The position numbers were made by a program, and so were the translations under genes. Source: Epiperipatus broadwayi (Eukaryota > Onychophora > Udeonychophora > Euonychophora > Peripatidae). From it: a stretch of 64,000 nucleotides of DNA. Location of the stretch: the NCBI GenBank assembly GCA_028023455.1, contig JAQFVV010012404.1, forward strand, positions 15,113,000 to 15,176,999, read 5' to 3'. This document shows positions 1 through 12,240 of this stretch, in pieces. Position 1 is the stretch's first letter. Each line of letters begins with the position of its first letter. The notes beneath the pieces are model-generated. The model saw nothing but the letters and a program-made list of their open reading frames with translations. It searched no databases and had not been told where the DNA came from.

Positions 1-190
1 GTGCTATTACTTTCAATATAATGTAAGTGCGCGAAATTTATTATTTAAAGTAATAGCGCAATATCGGAGTTCGACTTCCGGTGAAACACGAATCGCGCAA
101 CTTCAAAATTGTGTTAAATAAATCCGCGTAAAAAGAGACCCAGGTGTATATTTATTTATTCATTTAATTGTGTGTGTATTTATATAATGT
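1..190. other. CpG-bearing patch, possible non-coding first exon (weak)
   Basis: The first 150 or so bases contain several CpG dinucleotides and non-repetitive text unlike the AT-rich flanks. The patch ends in a possible splice donor, CCCAG followed by GTGTAT, near 145-156. This could be the tail of a promoter or 5' untranslated exon on the plus strand. No start codon or protein match supports that, and it could equally be the end of an unrecognised repeat cut by the window edge. Confidence 0.2.
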
Positions 191-467
191 ATGTTTATTG
201 CTAGTCTTATTCCTGGAATATTTGGTTTTTTCTTTATTACATTCATTTTAACTACGTTAATACTAAAATATATATTTTCAAATTTCTCATCTCACAACTT
301 ATGTATTTTACAAAGTCCTAGAATATATAACTTTTTGTATCTCATAAATAAACAAGCAAGAACTTGCATTATTTCTTGTTTAAATATCTTTCTGAATCAT
401 ATTTTTTAATTTATAAATCTATATTGTAATGGTCAGACTTAGCATAGTTTATTTAATTTACATTTTC

Positions 468-1300
468 TCTATTTATTTATTTGTGATATGATGTGATGCA
501 CTATGGTTTCTCCTTTCCCAGAGTTAGGAATCTTTCAGCCACTATGCCCAGAGAAACCTGTTAGCCACCATATATTTCCTTTTTATTCCTCATCCTAAGT
601 TTTTCTAATATTCTTCTCTATCCTACTCCATCCTATTTCTACAAAATCATGTTTGTCCATTCTATAGCCTTTATATTTAAATCCCCCTTATCTTTTTCCA
701 AACCCAGCATAAAACCCAAGAACCTACTTTCTGTATAATCACTTTGTTTATATTTATTCTCCACAACTTGTAAGCATTTACATCCAATTAGCAGATGCCT
801 AATACTTTCTATGCATTCCTTACATAACTTGCAGACTAAACCACAAACATTTCTCCATTTATGTGTATATTCCCTTATTGCTAACAATCCTGTTTGAGCC
901 TTAAACTACTTTCCTTGCTATATCATAAATTAACTCACACCCAATATTCTTTTTACTTTTATATATATTTAAACTTTTTTTTACTCTCCATACTAATTCT
1001 CCATCTCTCCAACTCCCTATTTTTTATTAATGGATTTATTCTTCTATACCATTCCTATAACACTCAACAATTCTCCTAACACAATCATCCCACCTTTTGT
1101 ATAAGTATATTGACATAACATCTTTATCCAAATCTTCTGCACACTGTGCTACCTTTCTGACCCATCTTATTGCTTATCCTTTATTCATAACCCAATGAAA
1201 TACTATTTTGGCTATGCTCTTATTATCCATAAATTGCAACAAATTACACAGGCACCATTTGAATTTAAGGATCAGAAAATAAATTAGCACTTGTATATTT
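468..1300 (-). pseudogene. 3' end of a non-LTR retrotransposon (LINE) ORF2, decayed
   Basis: On the minus strand an open stretch at 639-887 encodes an 82-residue segment with the Cys-His cluster CKLCKECIESIRHLLIGC. That C-x2-C ... H-x4-C pattern is typical of the C-terminus of non-LTR reverse transcriptases of the R2/R4/L1 type. The same reading continues upstream to about 1300, with peptides such as AKIVFHWVMNKG and AIRWVRKVAQCAEDLDKD, but an in-frame stop (near 1178) and frame changes break it. Downstream, a 3' untranslated stretch ends in a short AAAT-repeat tail near 472-486, as expected for target-primed retrotransposition. The copy is 5'-truncated and dead. The exact clade is not clear from this little sequence. 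Confidence 0.6.
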
Positions 1301-2265
1301 AAAACAATATTATATTCAATATAATTATGTAACCATTACACAGCCTCATTTGTAATGTAAGGCTAAATCACAAGGAATATAAATTACTCCTGATGAATAA
1401 TGGTAGACCATGCATTCTTACATAAACAAATTAATAAATTATGTACAAGTGTCCTTATTAATTGATGTACAATTTATTTTCTTTAAAAAAATTAAGAAAT
1501 CATATAATAGTAATTTATTTACAAAGAATAATCATTAATTGATATGCAATTTTTTTAAAAGAAAATCCTTTAAATATATTATAGATAATTTGACACATTT
1601 GCCATACCTTTAATCCTGACTTCAATAAACTTAAATATAATTCTATGCATGTATAAATTCATAAATATAACTTTTCTCTGACTCGCATGTTTCCTAGTAT
1701 TTACACATGCCTATGTGTTATATGGGATAGACAGCAATGCAATCTTTATCACAATAATCATAAAGAATGGTCTTTTTAGATCTTAATACTAAACATAACT
1801 GCTTAAATAATAATAACTATAAAAGGATGGTTTTTTTTTTTTTTGGTTGTAAACCTAATTGCATAAACCTTCTAGTGACTTTTTGATCCTTAACCTAATT
1901 TAATACAACTACAATTTATACAGGGATGACTTATTCTGAAATTGATCCCTAATTCATTAAACTGATAAAGAATGTATTCTTCCATATGTATGTGACCTTA
2001 TGTAAACTATTAAATCCATCTACATAAAATCCAGTTTTTAGTAATCAAATATAAGTTTAACTACAAATGATTGAAACTAATGAAAATAATTATATCATTA
2101 ACTACAGTTATTTGTGACTTACACGATTTTTATGTGTACCTAGCATTTACATGATGTCATTATTTCTTTACATTTTCTTCTTATTAATAACTTACATATA
2201 ATTCATAAGCTTAGCATACACATGTGATATATAATATTAATATCATTTATGTTTTTATTATTTTT
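1301..2265. other. AT-rich DNA without recognisable genes
   Basis: Apart from poly-T at 1830-1844 I see no coding potential, RNA gene or repeat structure in this stretch. Confidence 0.5.
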
Positions 2266-2400
2266 TACAATGCTTCTTTACAACCCACCATTGATGGTTT
2301 TGATTGCCCCAGCAATCTTTTTCAGAACTATAACAAACACAATACAAATACATGAATACAAATATACATGAACATATAATTTTACATTTTATATATATAT
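2266..2400 (-). repeat. Dispersed repeat, inverted copy of 13677-13812
   Basis: The reverse complement of this segment matches 13677-13812 almost base for base. Both have a TA-rich lead-in, the shared block TTTGTTATAGTTCTGAA, then AGATTGCTGGGGCAAT, and a GTGGGT-containing end. A weaker trace is seen near 56588-56625. No protein is encoded. The family is not recognised; it behaves like a short non-autonomous transposable element. Confidence 0.7.
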
Positions 2401-2787
2401 ATTGTACGGGCGCTTTATGGGTTTTAATTTGGAAAAATATTTTTTTTTACTAGTAAATGAAAAAACACCCCCCCCACAAAAAAAAAATTTTTGTGTTTTT
2501 TTTTTTTATCTTTTTTTTTCTTCTTTCCACATTTAAATATATATATAAAAAATAATATTAATATTTAATTAAAAATTTATAAAATTAAAAATAATTTTAA
2601 AATTAAAAAAAAAAAAAAAAAAATTATAAAAAAAAAAAAATCACTTCTTCCCAGGTTTAAAATTTTAATTTTAATTTTTTTTTTAATTTAAAAAATAAAA
2701 AAATGAAAAAAGTAAAAAATTAAATTAATTTTTTACACCAGATGAGGGTGTTGACGGGGGGAAATAAAATAATTTTTTTTTTTTTTT

Positions 2788-2829
<42 letters not shown>

Positions 2830-2844
2830 TATATATACATAGGT
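2401..2844. repeat. Low-complexity poly-A / poly-T / poly-C region
   Basis: Runs of A, T and C of 8-40 bases follow one another, with only short islands such as CACTTCTTCCCAGG and ACACCAGATGAGGGTG between them. The text ends in a poly-T run beyond 40 bases that passes into a TA repeat. It may be real simple sequence, or a stretch of poor consensus. Confidence 0.85.
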
Positions 2845-4763
2845 TCTATCTTATAACTACTACTTATATACCCACATATATCTTTATGTACCTCTCTATA
2901 TAATTATTACCTTTTACATATTATGCATTTTAATCATTTTATATTCTATATTTATCAATTATTATTTCCTATAATCATTTATATATATTTTTTCTTCTGA
3001 ACTGAATATTAAACATAATCATTTTAATAGACAACTACATACTTAAATCAAAAATTTATTTCCATTAAATCAACTTTTATTCAAAATTGAATCTTGTCAA
3101 GATATTACAATAATTCAAAAAGTGTCACCTGATTTACATATCATCTAGCATACCCTCTATTGGCAATTTATTTTTTATTTGATTTTTATCAATTTTTTTA
3201 ATATTTAACTCTAACATTATATATTCATATTTTTATATTTTACATTATTATTATTCATTATATTAACATTTAATATGTATAATTTTCTTTAACCTATAAT
3301 ATTATTTTTTTAACATATTTTTATACCTACCTTCTACTTATATTTCCAAATCTTAACTGCCATCCCAATTTAAACTTTTAAATTTTACAGTTATATTTTA
3401 GTAGGTCCTCGTTTCTATTTTTTATATAACTAAATCTTTTTTTTTCTTTATTATGCCAAAATTTTTTTCAGGCCCAAATCTCTATTTAATACTGACTTAA
3501 TATTATTAACATAAATAGTTTCTTTTATTTTTTATCTCTTATATTTTTTGTAATTGTATCATTTTTATAGAATCCTTTCCAAACCTATTGACTGTTTCTA
3601 ATGTATGTTTAATATATCAACAAATTTTTATCATACTTATGTTGTAATAATCTTCTGTATATTGAATTCATTGTTTCTCATATATAATTTACTTTTATAT
3701 TATTAATTTGATACTTTTTACAATTAATTTCATATATTTCATTTATTTCATTATCTGAATTTTTATTATAATTACTAATATACTTATTTTCTAAAATATT
3801 AATCATATTTTTTCTCTTTTTTTAACTATTCTAACATTTATTATATTATTAAATTTTTTATTAATTTTACCTATAACTTTATATAGCTAATTTTACCTAT
3901 ATTATTATTACTACCTTTTTTTCTTTATTATTGTTTATATAATCTATCATATTTTTTATTAACCTAATATTTATAAATTTATATGGATAATCATTATTTA
4001 TAAATTCTTCTTTTATTAAATCTATTTGTTTAACATAATCTTCTTTACTCGGACAATAACTTACTGCTCTATGAATTCTAGAATGTATTGTATTTATTTT
4101 ATATTTGTATTTGAGTGCCAATTAGTTATATTATTATCTATATTACTTCTTTTATGAATTGATGTTTCGATCTTACATTTTCCTTCTTCATTTGACTTAA
4201 TCAACTTTGTATCTAAATATGTCAGTATATTATTCTCTTCTTTTTCTACAGCAAATTTAATATTTCTATCAATCTTATTAATATCTTGTATAAATAAATC
4301 TGTCTTTGTATTAATCAGCTACATATCTTTTAATAAAAATTCAAGCATTATTATTTACTAACATTAATTTCTCCAATTCTTTCATATAAATATTACTCAA
4401 TATTCCACTTAATGCTGGTAAACCTTTTTGTTTATAAAACCTATCATTAAATGGAAACATTATTTCTTTGCAACATATTTCTATAATCTCCTTTAATTAT
4501 TCTATAAGTATATTTATTACTTTATTATTATTCTTTTATATCTATTAATTATTATATCTATTGCTTTCTCCTCATTGATATTTGTATATATTGATATAAC
4601 ATCCATTTTAATCATTGTTAAATTATAATCACTATATTTATTTATTACATTTTTAATTTTACTTATTAAAACTTTATTATTTTTTATATATGATTTACAG
4701 GTAGTATGGATATATTTGTTTAATAGTTTATTTGCCAAACATTTAGTTACTTTATCATAATAT

Positions 4764-5476
4764 CGAAATTACTATACAGAAAAAGAATCAGAATTAAAAA
4801 CAATTCTTTTTTTATGTTGTACTTCAAGTATACAATAGTCAAATATGTTTAAAAATACATATATACAAGCAACAAAGATTACAAATTATAAAATTATCAT
4901 AAAAAGCCTTTTTCGGCAAATTATGTTTTTTGCCCTTTTCAATATGTCTCCACGATTTGAAGCACATACAGTGACATCTATATCAATACATGAGAGAAGA
5001 CAGATAAACAAATGGATATCTGACATGATCTATTATGTGATTTTTTTCTCAATTCTACTACAAAATTACTCTGTTAATAGACGTAAAATATATGAAACAA
5101 ACTATATCATGTATAATAAAAACAACTGTATGAATATATACAAAACATCCATTAAGTTAAATAATAAGTGGTTAATGGATAAAGAATGGATAGTTAATTA
5201 ATTAATATATGTGGATATATATCCATTCAATATATATAACAGTTATTTTGTAGTAGAATTGAGAAAAAAATCACATAATAGATCGTGTCAGATATCCATT
5301 TGTTTATCTGTCTTCTCTCAAGTATTGATATAAATGTTGCTGTATGTGCTTTAAATCGTGGAGACATATTGAAAAGGGCAAAAAACATAATTTGTCAAAA
5401 AAGGCTTTTTATGATAATTTTATAATTTGTAATCTTTGTTGCTTGTATATATGTATTTTTAAACATATTTGACTAT
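4764..5476. mobile_element. 713-bp hairpin element inserted in PLE copy A, with 13-bp target duplication
   Basis: The arms 4835-5075 and 5238-5476 are near-perfect inverted repeats of about 240 bp around a 162-bp loop. The insert is bounded by the direct repeat TTTATCATAATAT at 4751-4763 and 5477-5489. The other PLE copy, near 9285-9296, has the site once and unbroken, so this is a true insertion with a target duplication of about 13 bp. About 70 bp at the left end lies outside the inverted repeat. A 118-codon open frame (4845-5201) runs through one arm and the loop, but it resembles no known transposase. Confidence 0.8.
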
Positions 5477-5798
5477 TTTATCATAATATGAATTGCCACC
5501 ATTAATAACTGGTCTTAATTATACACCTTTTAAAAAATTTTTAAGTGCTCCATAAATTTTAGTTGCTATACAATCTTTTACCCCTAAATAATCAATTATA
5601 TTATAACCAATTACACCCTTTTTATAAAAGTTTTTTATTATTGTATATATACTCTTACATCAGTAATTTAGTATCATTTTTTTAAAATTCCCCCCAAATA
5701 TATTGTATTTCAACATAATATTCATTTTTTTATATAATCCTCTTTATTTATCATTACCAATTAATTTCCTTTATCTGACTTTGTAAAAAGTATTTTAT

Positions 5799-6102
5799 CC
5801 TTATATTTCTTTTTTATTTCTTTAATATCCTTTATTTTAACAATATCATCATCCTTATTTATTCCTTTCTTTTTATGTGTTTTCTGTATTCTATAAATCA
5901 TATTGTCTACTTCATTATTAAATTCATCTACATACTTCATTATTATATTCATCTACATACTTCCTTATATTTCTTTTTTATTTCTTTAATATCCTTTATT
6001 TTAACAATATCATCATCCTTATTTATTCCTTTCTTTTTATGTGTTTTCTGTATTCTATAAATCATATTGTCTACTTCATTATTAAATTCATCTACATACT
6101 TC
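5799..6102. repeat. Tandem duplication (164-bp period) in the N-terminal part of PLE copy A
   Basis: About 140 bp beginning CCTTATATTTC at 5799 recurs at 5963. The period is 164 bp, not a multiple of three, so it shifts the PLE reading frame and postdates loss of function. The inverted PLE copy at 8840-8990 has only one unit. Confidence 0.85.
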
Positions 6103-6208
6103 TGTGCTATTTTATCTTTTAACATTCTTAATTCTTTTATATCATTATTAATGTTTATATTATGCTAAAATGCAGAAAACATGAAGCTATAACAATAAAC
6201 AAAATATA

Positions 6209-6922
6209 AAGGCTAAGCACTTTCAGGAATGTCTAGTTCCCATATTCATAGCATATGATGGAAGTGCTGGTAAAATGTTATATATAAACTTTGTGTATGC
6301 AAATTTATGCAATGTATTTAAATGGCCCATTTTTTAGAAATGGAAAAGCAAGATTTCTTTCGATTGATGGCATTGCTACTTCCTTATATACCCTCTTTGT
6401 CCAAAAAGTTCTGAAAGACATTTGCTATTTCATTTAATTTGTTTCCATACATCACTGGCAAAGATTGGATATCACCTGACCAAACCCCCCAGGCAGTTTA
6501 CAAAATCACATACCACCAGAATGGATGAAAAGCAGTGTATTATGGGGAATCTCATGCCACTTTAGCGGCTAGAGTTTTGCAGCATCGCTATTATATAATA
6601 AAGTACAAGTCAATTCTCAATATATTTTGATATTTTTACAGCACCAAAGTTCTACTGGGCATGCATTTGAACTCACAATTGGTAACCATACCTTGCATGG
6701 AGTGGAACAATGTTATATGCAAGGTAAAAGAGGCATGCTTTATAGCAGACGATGCCAACACCATCAATTGGAAGGTATTCTGCTTTTCCATTTCTAAAAA
6801 TGGGCCATTTAAATACATTGCATAAATTTGCATACACTAAATTTATACATAATATTTTACCAGCACTTCCATCATATGCAATAAATATGGGAACTAGATG
6901 TTCCTGAAAGCACATAGCCTTT
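6209..6922. repeat. Fold-back repeat with 172-bp arms
   Basis: The arms 6209-6380 and 6751-6922 are inverted copies of each other (about 90% alike by eye) flanking a 370-bp spacer. The minus strand of the right arm and spacer stays open for 80 codons (6673-6915), but the peptide is unfamiliar. The spacer is less AT-rich than its surroundings. No target duplication was identified. It is probably a non-autonomous transposable element. Confidence 0.65.
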
Positions 6923-7017
6923 AGTCCACTGTTTTTATATATTTTTTCTCTTTAATGTAATCCTGGAAATAGAGTTCTTTAAGAATAAAAAAGAAACACA
7001 CACATATAAGTGGAAGC

Positions 7018-7440
7018 ATGAAGCTTATAATGAGCATTAAGAATTTAATAGACTATGTTAAAGAGAAGGAAAGTAAAGAAACAGTGGTCTATTTACATGA
7101 AAGATGGAAATTGGTTATGAAATTAAATAATATTAATAATAATATAATTTTTTTAAAAGAATGTAGAAGATTGGCTATAATAACAAAATTTATAATGATT
7201 AATAGTTATAGGAAAATGATAAGAAGCAAAATCAAATGTATAGAAGGATTAAAAAAGAGGATATTAAAAGTATTTATTAATAATAGTTATACTATAAAAC
7301 AAAGGATACAGAGATATTTTAATCTAAATTATCCCAAATTTACAACTCAATCAGATTAGCCAAGAAAATAAGCTCTAAAACACTACCAGTGGTTTGACTG
7401 TTACCAGCAGATTTCTTAGTGTAAAGAACTACAAAATAAC
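7018..7440 (+). pseudogene. Penelope-like element N-terminal fragment
   Basis: An open frame of 113 codons (7018-7359) is rich in Lys, Ile and Asn and contains NIIFLKECRRLAIITKFI. This pattern, an aliphatic stretch with a C-R-(R/D) pair, is found in the N-terminal region of Penelope-type proteins ahead of the RT. Immediately after the frame comes a block (about 7340-7440, starting near AATCAGATTAGCCAAGAAAA) that recurs in both orientations at 43395-43580. It is therefore a shared non-coding part of this PLE family. The RT that should follow is absent. The start is the first ATG in frame and need not be native. Confidence 0.5.
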
Positions 7441-7549
7441 ATATTTAAACTAAACATTAAATTCCACTTATCCCTCACCTACTCTTTATATTAAAAGAAC
7501 TTTTAAACAAGTTAACTGCTTCAGAATCATAAATTTTTAACAATAAAGT

Positions 7550-8450
7550 TTTTTTTAATTCTTTTTTTAATTTCATTTCTCTCAAAGAAGATAACCATAG
7601 CTTCATCAAAATTAATAACATGACCTGTATCTTTTACATGGATATATAAGGCAGAACTAAGACATTTATTTCTAATCCTACTTTTATTATCTTTATTCTT
7701 TCATTTAAAGTCAAACTACTGACCTATATATATATACCTTCTTACAAAAACAAGAAATATAATATACATTACTCCAGGAATAGTCTTTCTATCAAAATTT
7801 TATTTTGTATTATTTAATAAATTATTCAAAGTAATAATCCTTTCCAAGCAATTTTCTTATTTCCAAATAAATTGCTGTTTTTACTACCATTTTATAGAAA
7901 GACAATTTAAATGGCAAAGAAATGAAATCATATTTTTCTTTATTTTTTACATCATTACAAATATTATTACTATTACATAAAATATGTTTAACAGATTTAT
8001 CAGAATAGCCACCACTTATATATCATCTTTATAAAATTGATCTTTTTGAAACAAATCTATTTCACTAGAATTATTTAACCTTTTATTTCTATAACAATAA
8101 TTTCTTAAAACAGCTACTTTATGAGATACAGATTGATAGCTATCAGATTTAATTATAGACCTTAACTCTTTACTCTTATCATAATGATTACATACCAAAC
8201 AATAATTCTTTACATTTCTAATCATTAAAAGATTTAAAAATTTTAACTTAACAAAATATAACCCCCCCCTCCTTCCACTGCATATTTTATAGAAGGATAA
8301 AAGCAATTAAACTCATTTACCGACTCTTCCAATTTATCATTCTCATTTATAAACAAACAATCACCCACATATCTAACAAATAACTTTACATATAAACAAT
8401 CTATTTTAATAATAATTTCCTTTTCCAAATATTGAATTAATACTAACAAG
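7550..8450 (-). pseudogene. Second-family Penelope-like fragment: RT motif C, thumb, GIY-YIG
   Basis: On the minus strand the segment 8243-8449 encodes KLFVRYVGDCLFINENDKL. This is the RT palm motif C, where Y-V-D-D is expected; the first catalytic Asp is replaced by Gly. It runs on, after a frame change at a C-run near 8262-8270, into 8016-8306 with SHKVAVLRNYCYRNKRLN, a typical PLE thumb. Further down (about 7580-7700) the peptide SSALYIHVKDTGHVINFDEA is the C-terminal half of a PLE GIY-YIG endonuclease. Sequence and codon use differ from copies A and B, so it is another family. It is dead. Confidence 0.7.
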
Positions 8451-8454
8451 GAAA

Positions 8455-11060
8455 ATAATTAAGAAAGAAGAGAAAATTTTTAGAGAATTATGTAGCTTAA
8501 AAAAAAGTATTCATAAATAAGAATACATAGAATAGACATAATAAGAAAATAAGGAGGTTAAAGGAAGAAAAATGACTAAAAAAAGATGAAAAAGAAAAGA
8601 AATAATTAGGAGAATAAAATTTATAACATGACATATATAAAATTAACAGAAAAAGAAAAGGAAATTATAAATTAAGGGATTAAATATGTACCATATGATA
8701 TAATGATAATACTGATATAATAGAATTGAGAACATTAAAAGAAAAAAAATAGTATAGAGTATGTAGAAGAGAATTACAAAATCTATTATTATCAGAATAT
8801 AGATAGCAATAAAATTATTAATAATAAAGATAAAGTATGGATGGAAGAATTTAATAATGAAGTAGACAATAAGATTTATAGAATTAAGAAACATAAAAAT
8901 AAAGGAATAAATAAGAATGATGATATTGTTAAAGTAAAGGATATTAAAGAAATAAAAAATAAATATAAGGATAAAATAATTTTTACAAAGTCAGATAAAG
9001 GGCATTAATTGGTAATGATAAATAAAGAGGATTATATAGGAAAAATGAATAATATGGTGAAAGCTTATATATATATATATTTGAGAATTGATAAAGATAA
9101 TACTAAATTACTGAATGCAATAATATATACAAGAATAAGAGACTTTTATAAAAAGGATATAATTCCTTATAATACATTTTATTATTTAGAGGTAAAAGAC
9201 TATATAGCAGTTAAAATTTAGAGAGTACATAAAATTGTTAAAGGTGTACCATATAGACCAGTTAGTTATTAATGGTAGTAGTTCATGTTATGATAAAGTA
9301 TCTTAATGACTGGAAAATAAGGTTTTAAAGAAATATATTAATATTACCTGTAAATCATATATAAAAAATAATAAAGTTTTAATAAGTCAAATTAAAAATA
9401 TAATAAAGAAACATAGTGATTATAATTTAACAATGATTAAAATGGATGTTGTATCAATGTATACATATATTAATGTGGAGAAACCAATAGATATAGTAAT
9501 TAATAGATATAAAAAAGATAATAAGAAAATAAATATACATATAAAACAATTAAAGGAGATTATAGAAATATGTTATAAAGAAATAATGCTTCAATTTAAT
9601 TATAGGTTTTATAAACAAAAAGGTTTACTAATAGGAGGAGCATAAAGTGGAGTATTGAATAACATTTATAATGAAGAGTTGAAGAAATTAACATTAGTGA
9701 ATAATAATACTCCAATCTTTATTAAAAGATATGTAAATGATTACTTATTGATATTTAATAAAACACAAAGACAGATTTATTTATTTATAGAAGATAGTAG
9801 TAAGATGGATAAAAAAATATTAAATTTACTGTAGAAAAAGAAGTGAATAATATACATATTTAGATATAAAGTTGATTAAGTCAAATGAAGAAGAGAAATT
9901 TAGGATTGAAACATCAATTCATAAAAAAAGTAATATAGATAATATAATTAATTGGCACTCAAATACATATATAAAATAAATACCATACATTCAAGAATTC
10001 ATAAAGCAATAAATTATTGTTCAAGTAAAAAAGATTATGCTAAAGAAATAGATTTAATAAAAGAAGAATTTATAAATAATGATTATCCAAATAAATTTAT
10101 AAATGATAATATTAGGTTAACAGAAAACACAATAGATTGTATAAATAATAATAAAGAAAAAAAATAGTAATAATAATATAGACAAAAATAATTATATAGG
10201 TATAAAGATAGGAAATAACTATGTGGTTAAGAATTTAATTAAAATTATAGGTAAAATGAATAAAAAAATTAATAATATAATAAATATTAGAATAGTTAAT
10301 AAAAAGAGAAAAAATATGATTAGTATTTTAAAAAATAAGTATATTAGTAATTATTATAAAAATTCAGATAATGAAATATATGAAATTAATTGTAAAAAGT
10401 GTCAAATTAATAATGTAAAAAATTATGTAGGAGAAACAAAATTCATTATATAGATGTCTATTACAACATAAGTATGATAAAAATTTGCTGATATATTCAC
10501 CTACATTAGAAACAGGGCCTGAGTTTGGAGAGGTTTATATAAAAATAATACAATTTACAAATATTAAGAGATAAAAAAATAAAAGAAGCTATATTTATAT
10601 TAATAATGTTAAGCTAGTATTAAATAGAGATTTAGGCATGAAAATTTTTTTTACTTAATAAACAAACAAAAAAAGATTTAGTTTATAAAAAATAGAAAAA
10701 GGGAGCTAGTAACATAAGTGTAAAATTTAAAAGTTTGAATTGATAGCAGCTAAAATTTGGAAATATAAGTAGAAAGTAGGCATAAAAATATGTTAAAAAA
10801 TAATATTATAGGTTAAAGAAAATTATACATATTAAATGTTAATATAATGGTAATAACAATGTAAAATATAAAAATATAAATATGTAATGTTAGAGCTAAA
10901 TATTAATAAGAATAAAATAAAAAAAAACAAATAAAAATAATATATATATATGAATATAGGAAGTGTTGATTGATAAAAGGTAATAAGTATATAGAGAGGT
11001 ATATAAAGATATATGTGGATATATAAATAGTTGTTATAAGATAGAATATATTGTAAGGTA
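8455..11060 (+). pseudogene. Penelope-like element copy B (RT plus GIY-YIG), inverted relative to copy A
   Basis: In order on the plus strand: an N-terminal start LTEKEKEIIN and KYVPYDI (about 8645-8700); the EFNNEVDNKIYRIKKHK block (8848-8900); RT motif A MDVVSMYTYINVEKPID (9443-9495); motif B region FYKQKGLLIGG (9607-9640); motif C RYVNDYLLIF (9728-9757), with Asn in place of the first catalytic Asp; thumb KINTIHSRIHKAINYC (about 9970-10020); and GIY-YIG INCKKCQINNVKNYVGETK (10385-10440), then LVLNRDLG (about 10615-10640). Several stops and frame changes separate these blocks. The right end (10980-11050) matches the left end of copy A at 2845-2915 in reverse. Confidence 0.8.
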
Positions 11061-12240
11061 AGACACAATTATTCCAAAAAAAAAAGTAGTAGAGAGAATT
11101 TGTGTGTGTGTGTTTTAATCAGCTATGTATATTTTTCATTGAAACAATATAGAAAGGAAAATGAAGTGGATGTAAAAATGTAAGATTTGTGCCAATTTTA
11201 GCAATATATTACGAATAAACTTCTGGCTATGTGTGGACCTATGTACATGTGTGAATAATCTAGCTTAGATGCCTTCATACAAAGGAAGATCAATTAATAT
11301 TTCAAGTTTTAATTCTATATAAGAGTTTTTTAAACTTATATATTATTTCTATTTTTGTATGTTAATATTCTAGAAAGAAAATGGAGAGAGAAAGAAAGAG
11401 AAAGAGCAAAACTCATTAGCAAATATGTAAAATCAGACTACTAATGATTGTATTTGACCACCAAGCTAGTTTGAACTCAGTTACTAATTAATCATAAGTT
11501 GACAGTTCCAAGATAAAAATATTTCAAACCATCCAAGTGGATGGTAAATGCATTCAATCATATATTACCATCAAGAGGCTAATGCAATTAGGAGACCAGT
11601 GACATCAGTAAAAAAAAATGAATGATATCAGAGAGAAGCTGAAACAAATAGCATTATTATTGTTTTTTTTAGACTGTTGTTACCATCTCATCTCAAATAT
11701 TTTATTCTGGAAAATTTAAAAAGATATGTAGTGGTGAACTCTAGACTGCTTTGTTCCAAGAGCTTCAGAAGCCTCCAGAGTCCAGGCGCATCTTAATGGA
11801 AGGGAGGATAGAGAAACATCCAGGCTGACCATATAAGAAGTGAGGAGTATAGTGTTTACATGGTCTCATGCCTCCATCCACTTTGGGAAAAAAATATCAG
11901 AGGAAGGGAAAATCATGAAGAAAGCCTACTCTAATTCAAATTCAGAAGTCTGTGAATAAGTTTAGACATCAACTAGTTTATATCTATATCATAAATTTTC
12001 TATCATGTTAACAATCATGTTGAAAACAGTAACCAGGCTAATTTGAAGAAAATTTTGCGTGCAATAATCAGTGTGTGCTTTAAAAGACATTTTTGTGTTC
12101 TTTTTCTCTGTGATTATTATCAAGTAAGTTCACATGTGATAATCAGTGTGTCATCTATACATATATGTATCCATTGTGCTTGATTAAAAGCTAATTAACA
12201 GTACTTCATAAATGCAGGAACTCAAGAAATCGGTAATATA
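11061..12240. other. Intergenic DNA; GT microsatellite at 11100-11114
   Basis: There is a short (GT)n run, then AT-rich text. A less AT-rich patch at about 11730-11890 has no extended open frame. No gene or repeat is recognised. Confidence 0.4.

Larger units (their letters stand above)
2845..6170 (-). pseudogene. Penelope-like element copy A (RT plus GIY-YIG), decayed and interrupted
   Basis: Read on the minus strand, this holds in order: an N-terminal part (5761-5952, with FNNEVDNMIYRIQKTHKKKG then a lysine-rich ILFTKSDKG block); the RT palm motif A MDVISIYTNINEEKAI (about 4570-4610); the RT thumb segment KINTIHSRIHRAVSYC (3897-4121); and a GIY-YIG endonuclease remnant (about 3470-3760, with EIYEINCKK then RRLLQHKYDKN). 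This order is diagnostic of Penelope-like retroelements. It is full of stops and frameshifts, split by a 713-bp insertion at 4764-5476, and carries an internal duplication at 5799-6102. The terminal stretch 2845-2915 matches the end of the inverted copy at 10980-11050, which fixes this end of the element. Confidence 0.8.

Noticed and set aside
191-409. 72-codon open frame
   Set aside because: AT-rich hydrophobic codons without motif; expected by chance in such sequence.
8643-8894. 83-codon minus-strand frame
   Set aside because: Antisense shadow of the N-terminal part of PLE copy B.
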